A stretch of 64,000 bases of DNA from Odoribacter sp. UBA944. Its GTDB lineage: Bacteria; Bacteroidota; Bacteroidia; Bacteroidales; Marinifilaceae. Position numbers and translations under genes: made by a program. How positions within the stretch are numbered: the stretch's first letter is position 1; every line of letters starts with the position of its first letter. The notes beneath the pieces were generated by a model. It saw only the letters and a list, made by a program, of their open reading frames with translations, ran no database searches and was not told the origin of the DNA. This document shows, one piece after another, positions 45,486 through 54,400 of this stretch. Where the stretch lies: the NCBI GenBank assembly GCA_002293375.1, contig DBDA01000021.1, positions 62,001-126,000 on the forward strand, in the 5' to 3' direction.

Positions 45486-48400
45486 ATGAAACGGTTTTTA
45501 CTGTATACCATATTATGTGTGGCAGCTTTGGGTGCTAAGGCTCAGCTGTTTACGGGCGGCCGGGGAGACGGTGCGGCGATTTCCTGCATACCGCCGGTGG
45601 TCAACACAGTAGGAGAAACGGAATTTACCTGTATAGGGGATTCCGTTGTATTGCAAGTCTATGCGTCTGGTTCTCAGATCCGCTATATTTGGCAGAAAAT
45701 GGGCACCAACAAATTCGAAGACCTGCAAATGGTGGCCGATAAATACGTAGGGATAGGCACGGAAAAACTGATCATAAAAAATATGACGGCAGTTGCCGAT
45801 TCGGGAATTTATCGTTGTGTAACGGTCAATAGTTGCGATTCGGATACCTCCGAATACTTTTACGTACACTTTAACAAAGCCCCGTGGATAGAAAATCCGC
45901 TTGCCCTGAACGGCTATGCACAGGGTGTTTGCGCCAATACCGGACACGTTGATCTGATCCCCAGCATCGGCTCTGTCAAAGACGATGTGAAGTACCAGTG
46001 GAAAAAAATAGATACCCTGTACGGAGTCGTGACAGAACTCCCGGACGTAACCCGTGATTTACGGATCAGTTTGGCGGGATCGGCCCGGGATGCCGAAGGG
46101 CTTTATGTCATTAGTGCCTCCAATCCTTGCGGAATCATATACGATTCCGTTTACCTGCCGGTTTACCGTTCTCCGGAAATTGCATGGACCAACCCTGTAA
46201 CGCCGGATGGAAAAATTTATGCTTGTGAATACGAGTCGTTGTTGCTTAATGCAACCATGAGCGGAGGGGGAAGTTACGCCTTTGTTTTGCAAAGAGTAAT
46301 ATATGATCTGTTTACAGATACTTGGGTTTCTTCCGGTCAGGACATTCCGGTGGAAACTCCCGAACACTATATGCGCATAGTAACTAACTGGGATGCAGGA
46401 TATTACCGTTGGGCTGTGTTCAACCAATGTTCTGAAGACAATGAACCTACGTATAGCGACATTATAGAGGTTGTGGTTATTGAAGCGCCTCTCTTTACAG
46501 AACAACCTGCTAACCAATTGGTCTGCGAAGGTAGTCGCTTGGAATTGAGGAGTGAGGCGGATGGTTTGGGAGTAGAGTACTACTGGACCCACAACGGCCA
46601 ACGGATAACCGGAGCGGACAGTAACGTGCTGATCATTGATGAAGTAAAAGAAGGGGATGGAGGGAGCTATGTTTGCGTTGCATTTAATAGTTGTGTCTCC
46701 AAAGTGATGAGCCGTACAGCCCAGGTAACGGTTGACCTGCTTCCACGCCTGGAGCGGGAACCTTACATGTTGAAAAAAGCCTGTTTGGGTGATACCCTGA
46801 CCTACTTTAATATCATTCCGAACGACGCTATTCAGCTGGACGGCGTGCGTTGGTATTTTGACTACCAGCCTATATACGATAATGGTCATTACAAATATAC
46901 CGACGAGCTTATGATGGAGATCACCCAGATCAACGAATCGGATCTGGGTTTGTACCAGGTAATGCTGTCCAACCATTGCGGCTCCCGGTTGAGCGAATTT
47001 TTGAAATTAACGGAACTGTCTTTGCCGGTTAACATCAAAGGTGGCTTAGACGGTTACGACCTGTTGCTTTGTCCCGGTATGGAGCAAAAATTAGGCGTAG
47101 CGGTAACAGGTTCCCGGCCCATACAATACAAATGGGTCGTAAATGAACACGCTTACGAAACCGATACCAACTTTGTAACGGTAAAAGGCCAGAACATCAC
47201 AGAACGGAATAAATATACCGTATATGCCTACAACGCTTGCGGAAGCGATATCGATTCCGGATGGATAGATGTAGAGGTATTCGAACGGTATAAATTTACG
47301 GGAGAAGGAGAGTATTGCGACGGGCACACCCCAACAGGAGAGCTTCATTTAGCAGATACCGAGGACACCTTGGTATATCATTTGTACAGGGACTACGGCG
47401 TATTGGTAGAGACCCGTAACGGGAATGGCCGTCCGATGGACTTCACCGGCATGCCGGGAGGAGAGTATTACATAGTGGCGGAAAATCCGAAAACAGAGTG
47501 TCGGGTAGAGATGGACGGAAAACCGTTTATCGTCAAACATCCCTCTCCGATAGAATTTAATTTTTACGTATCCTCCTATTTCTGCATGGGGAATGACGGG
47601 GCGGACTTGGTGCTCTCCGGTTGGGAAGATGACGTAATCTATCAGTTGTACCGGAATACAGGTTCCGGATATGAAGAGTTGCCCTATGCCAAATTTGTCG
47701 GAGGGATAGGCGGATATAGCATTGAGGAGATGAACTCTCCTCCTGTGGGGCAACCCAAAATTTACTCCGGTATGAGAAGCGGCCGCTACCAGGTAGTAGC
47801 CACCAGCCGGAATACGTGTACCCGGACGATGGTATTGAACGATTCCATTCAGATCATTCCGCCACCCTCCCGGCACACGCTCTCCGCACACCAGAACGAC
47901 ACTGTCAATTGCCATAAAATGATGAGCAGCGGGGAACCGCTTCTTGAGTATGCCCGGTTGGAAGTGGACCGTTTTATAGAAGGAGCAAAATATTATCTGT
48001 ACAAAAACGGTGTTCTCCATCCCGATTTCGAACCGGACCGGATGGCGCCGATCGATTGGACCGGATTGGATGAGGGAGAGTACCATGTATTGGTAGAGAC
48101 CAAAGAGGGGTGTACCGCAACAACCAACAAAATACGCATCCGCAGTGTAACCGCTCCGGCTCAGCAAACACTTTCGCTGAGCGGTAACCTTTGTGCGCAT
48201 TTGGATACGGATACCGACTTCAAAATATTGACCATCGATCATACAGAACCGGGAATTCGTTACGACCTTTACCGCCGGACCCCGGCTAAACTGTGGCAGA
48301 GCGCTATTGGTGACGGAACTCAGAAAGAGTTTATCATTCCGGCGGAGCGAGCTACTTTTTATGTAAAGGCGACCGACGAGACAGGTTTGTGTACCACCAT

Positions 48401-51400
48401 TATGACAGATGAAGTGACGGTACTGGCCAGCGATTTTTACGTAGAACTGACTCCTTCGGATATCTTTATTGACCCCAAAGGCACCATGAGTTGGCTGCAT
48501 GTAGACATAAAGGGAGATTACGTAGAACCGTTGGACGTTGTTTGGGCGGATGAATCCCAACTGCAACAAACCAGCGTGATAACGGGGCTCAATACACCTT
48601 ACCACAAGCAATACTACTGGCCATTTTGCCCTTGCGCCGGCAATCACGACGGCAACGGAGAGTACTCTCGTCACCACGGCGGGGCGCACAGTGCAAGTTG
48701 TACGCTGCCGACCTGTCCTTTTCTCTACCACGCATTCAACCCTTCCGCCCACACCTGTACTTATCTGGGGACGGAATACCAAACGGCAGCACTGCACGGA
48801 TATCCGACCAGAACGAAATGGTACGACCTCTATTTCTGCCGGGACATGGTTACAGATCAAGCGTATCAGGAATTTTACCAGAACGACACGACCAATCCTT
48901 TCCGCGATCGATTAACAACACCGATCAACGAAGACCGGGAGTATACTGTCACGGTTACCGACGGTGCCGGATGTACACACGAAGACCACATGACGGTGCG
49001 CGTCATGGGCGCTCGCCTGCGCGGACACATTCTATTTTCGGAGATACACAAACACTACGAATACCCCTTCTGCCCTTGCGCCTCCCGGCACCACTACCAC
49101 ATTTGCTCCATAAACTGCAATGAAAACGGCAATTGTCCGCGGCTATACCATGCACACACGCACGCAGGCTGTGTGAAACAGGGAACAGAGTTGATTCTTT
49201 ACAGGGGGAGTTATGTAAAGTATTACGACCTTTATTACTGTTGCACCAACTTGAGAGCCCAGGATACGGTTGTTTACCGCAACGATGAACTCTTTTTCTG
49301 TTCGGAGGCGTACGGCGGAGATTTCACATACGGGAAAACCTGGTGGTTTGACGCGGAAAACGGCAGTGACAGTTGGAGCGGTTTGTCGGGAGATACGGTT
49401 ACTTTTAAAGCAAGTTCATCGGGGTGGCTTCACCTGCGCATCACCAGCATGGACGAAGAGGTGAGAGACAGTATCTGGATAGATGTACTGCGTCGTCCGT
49501 TCAATGCCTATATAACAGATGCACACGATCAGGAACGCCGGATAGACTCTCTTTACATCTGCCGGGGCGAAGAGGCACACCTTTTTGCCAAGACCAGTGG
49601 AGGAGACAGTCCGAACACCTACCTGCAATGGTATGGCGAAGGCGAAGACGGTCCCTCCGCACAGGTATGGATATACGAACCCCGCCAGAGCGGTTGGGTG
49701 GAATTGACGGCGCGCAACGATGATGTAACCATTCAGGATCGGGTCTATATCCTGATACGGGAGGCACCTGCCAAGCCGGAATTGGAAAATGCGAGTGTTC
49801 GCTGCGTTGTTCCGAATCAGTCGGAATACATCGTGGTTCAGGCGCCGACGGTTGTCGGAGGAAACTATATTTTAGAGTATAGCGCCGATCAAGGAGCGAC
49901 TTACATAGAAAAAGAGCGTGAAAACCATTCGTTGGGCGCAGCTATCGAATTTAAAGTTCCTTATCCTGTCAGGGACGCCGGCCTTTACCGGGTGCGGGTG
50001 GAAAATCCGTTGGGCGATCACGCCTGTACCGTCTACTCCGAACCGATAGAATTTATTACACCTCCTGCGCACGAAGATATAGAGACCTTTACCTATTGCG
50101 AGGGTTCTTTGTTGAACATACAGTTCAAATCCACCTCTGAGGGCATGAGTTACTCGCTCCTGACAAATACGGAGATTAACCTAGAAACCATCTCTCATCC
50201 GATGGACTACTTTGACAAACCGATTGGTGCGAACACGTATAAGATCGTTTACCGCCGGGAGGGGCAATTGGGTTCCTGTGCGGACACCGTAGACATCACA
50301 GTAAGGAAAGTGGTGCCACCCAATCAGGTGACATCCCTGGTAAACGGATTGCCGGACGGTTGTGAGGGGATCAACGCCACTATCTCCTTCGTAACGGAAA
50401 GCGGAGTGGACTATTACCTGGAATCAGCCAAAGACGGCAGCCGGACACCCCTGTTCACAGGAAATGGAGACGCTATGGAGACGACGATCTTCGGCCGTTC
50501 TTACGGTACATACAGAATTATGGCAGAACGGGAAGGTTGCCCGACTTTGGTAGACTGGTTTGTATTCAATCGAAATCCGCAACCCATCACCGTCCAGGAT
50601 CAGACATTCTGTTATCCTTACGGGCGTTTAGATTTGAGAGAAGGTATTGATATAGAACTGAACGGTTTGGAAGCCGGGGTTACCTATACCCTGTTGAAAG
50701 AAGGCTTATATCAGGCTGACCAGCAGGGCCCGGGCTTAAAAACATTTACTGGCTTGTTGAACGGAAGCTATACATTGGTTGCCGAAAATGACGAGACCGG
50801 TTGTTTAAACTCAACGGATTTTGTGGTAACAGCCAATGAAGCCCCGAAAGATTTCACGTTCTCGGCGGCTTGCGAGCGAGGCAAAGCGCTGACTTTGAGC
50901 AATAGTCAGACAGGCGTAAAATACACGCTTCACCGGGATGACTCCAAACCGATGGTACTGACCGGGACCGGCGGAGAGTTGGTATTCGGTATATTCCAGG
51001 AAACCGGTATCTATACGGTTACGGGAAGAGATACGATTACCGGTTGTGAAACCGTGATGAACGGAAGTGTGCCGGTTACCCGCTTAGACTCCTGCGGATT
51101 GGAAAAAACACGACCGATCTGCACCGTGGGAGACGTGACGGAGCTGCTCTATCCGTGTAGCAGTGTAGGATGGTCTTATTACCTGAAAGACATCACTCTT
51201 CCGGAAGAGATACTGAACAGCGAGGTGTTGGAAGGGCACGGCGGCCCCATCCGCTGGTCATCTGTCGGCGATCGCCTGATCAAACAGTACCAGAGAGGGC
51301 GGGTAAGCATGCCTTCCGTATACGAACTTTATGCACGGGATGTGTGCGGAGATATTTTGTTGGAAACCTTTGAGGTAGCTATTGCTCCTGCAGCTAAAGG

Positions 51401-54400
51401 AAATTTAGAGATGGAGAACGTGGCAGTCGGCGGTCAGACGCAGGAGGCATGTATCAATGAATTTCAGAACTTCTACGTAAACACTGTCGGGGCGAATGTT
51501 TCCTATATATTATTAGGGATCACCAGCGGGAACTACCGGGATACGCTCTCCACATACACAGCCGGTGCGGTGGTGCCGGAGTTGCGTCAATTGCTTGGAA
51601 CGTTCCGGGGATATGACGAATACAGCCTGTTTATAGAATTGGAAGGATGTTCCCGGACGGAGTCCGTTGTAATGGACTACCGGGAGATGCCTAAAACCGA
51701 TATAGAAGTGATCGGAGAGGATAAATGCGGCAGTGAAGGCGCCTTGGAATTGTCCCTGCCCAACCGGGAAAGTGATCACAACTACTACCTGCATTGGATT
51801 GCGGATGGGGTGAGTACCCAAGTGGACACTTTACTGTACACTGACCTCCGTAATGACTTCAGGCCGCAAAATAACTCCGGCCGCTATTGGATCATCGCTG
51901 AAAACGTAGAATCGGGCAGTGGGGTGCGACTATGCCGGGACACCGTCCGTCCGTCCTTTGCTTTAGGCGCTTCGCCTACTCCTTACCAATTTGTGAGTTA
52001 TCCGGAAATGAGTGCGGACGTGTATCTCTGTACGGGAGACAGTAGTTTGGTGATGTTGCGCCAAAGCGAACCGGCCGTTTCGTATGGTCTTTTCCGGGAG
52101 GGAGTGGAATACACCTCTGCTCGGCAATTTCGGGACGACGGCGGACCGATCAACTTTGTGGTAAGAGAGGCGGGTGTTTACACGGTTCGTGGCTTTTTGG
52201 GCGATTGTGAAATTCAGATGCAGGATTCGGTGGTGGTATGGAAAGACGACACTCCGGAATTGGAACTGTACGACACCTATTACTTCTGTATAGGAGCGGA
52301 AAACGCGGCAAAGATAGAGATCATCGGAGCGCCGTATCTTTGCACCTTTGAATTGCGGGAGTTCGGATTGGGTTCTCCCCCTGTTGAACGGGATACCGTA
52401 CACCGGTATTGGGGGGATGGCATAAGCGATACTATCTCCTTCAACCACCTTTGTCCGGCAGGCGAGGAATACCAATACGTACTTACCTACAAAACCAGAG
52501 GCGGTTGTCGTGGGCATCACTACTTCGAGGTAGAGGGAGCGATCCCGCCTGATCCCTTTGAAGTGATGAGCACCGGAGATGCCGTTTGCGAAGGCGAATA
52601 CACCCGCTTTGCCATTCTGGGCGACCAGCAGGGAGTGGAATATACACTGATGAAAGTGGACGAAGAGATCGGGGATTACGAATACAACGACAACTACATT
52701 GTAGGCTGGGGAGACCGGGATACCATGTGGTTCCCCTATCCGGTATACGACCGGGGTATTTACTATGTAACCGCTACCTATTACTACCGGCCGCAGTGTC
52801 AGTCTGTTTTGAATATAAACGGTAAACAGCAGATCGAATTAGCAGAGATTGACACCCTGCGCGAGTGTGAAATGGAGAGTTACGAAGTGCGTTATTGCGC
52901 CGATGTGTTCCGGGGGACAAATCTGGTGTTGAACAATGCGGAAGAGGGTATTATTTACTACCTGGTCAAAGAGGGGTCGGATATGCATGACACGCCTGTT
53001 GATTGGATACGGCAGTGCAGTATAGAAGGGGAGACGCTGGTGTGGAGCGACATCCCGGCGTTTGAGTTTTGCGATGGGGACATCGAACGGCCAACCCGTT
53101 ACAGGGTCTTGGCGGAGAATCCACGTACCCGTTGTACCAAATGGATGGGCGGCAATATATCCGTTTATGCGGAAAAAATGATTGACATTACTGTGTCGAA
53201 CTACCCATATTACGAATTTTGCGAGGGGGTGGGGGCCTTGCTGAAGACCCGCTCAACCGGGTGCGGCGCCGCTTACGAGTGGTTCCGGATCACCACGACA
53301 GGCGAAGAGCCGGTGGGTTCGGGAGCAGACTTCCTGGCACAGCAATCCGGGGTTTATTTCTGTCAGGTAACCAACAGTTGTCAGCCTCCGGCGGAATCGG
53401 AGCAGACTATAGTGATGGTAAAACCCCAGATCGAAATGGTGCCTATGGGTATCAAGAGCCTTTGCGAGGGGGCATCTGCTGTTGTTCACAGCCAATTCTA
53501 CAACTTGAACGATGGAGACTATGTCTGGTACCGGATCGAAGAGCCGAATGTTATACTCAGCACGTCGGGATGGTTGGAATTTGAACAGGTCACCAAGGCC
53601 GACGAAGGACGTTATGTGTGCGTCGGAGGTTCCACCTCTCGTAATTATTGCAACGTCCTCATAGATACCGTCTCCATTCGGGTGCTTAACCATGTGGACA
53701 GTGCCCGGATAGAATTGACATACGACACCGTATGTTTCGGGACCACGCGCAGCATTGGTGTGAACCTGACGGGGTACGATTTGCAGTGGTTCTTGAACGG
53801 AACGCGCCTGATGGGAAGCACTACCAACGCTATTTCCCGCACATTCGCGAATACCAAAGACGCCGGTCTCTACTCGGTACAGATCTCTAACGATTGTGGC
53901 GAACGGGACCCGATCCCGGTGAAGATGATAACTGTGGATACGGTCATCGCACACCTGTGGCATACCGAAGACAAATATCTCTGTGCTGCTGCGCCATTAG
54001 ACCTTTCCATTCGCACCTCTCCGATGAGCGGCGTGCGTTTCCAATGGGAAGAATTGATCCCGGGCAGAACGGAAACACAGCTTGGCAATACGCCCGACAT
54101 CGCTTTACATGTGCCGGAAGATGTTCCCTCTGTGACCTACCGGGTATATTATTGGAACACGTGTAACGATTATACCGCCAGCAACTATCAGGATGTATTG
54201 GTAACGGTCGCTACCAATATCCGGCACGAAAATCCGTGGCCTGAAGAGCTCCATTTCTGCGAAGGAGCCGGAGGTGACGATGCAAGCCGTACCTTGACGG
54301 CGACGATGGGAGGAACGAGCGTACACTATTATATGTGGCTCTTTTCTCCGGCCGGAACAACCCGGATTGATACCGTACTCCGGGGAGTGTCCGAAAACTC

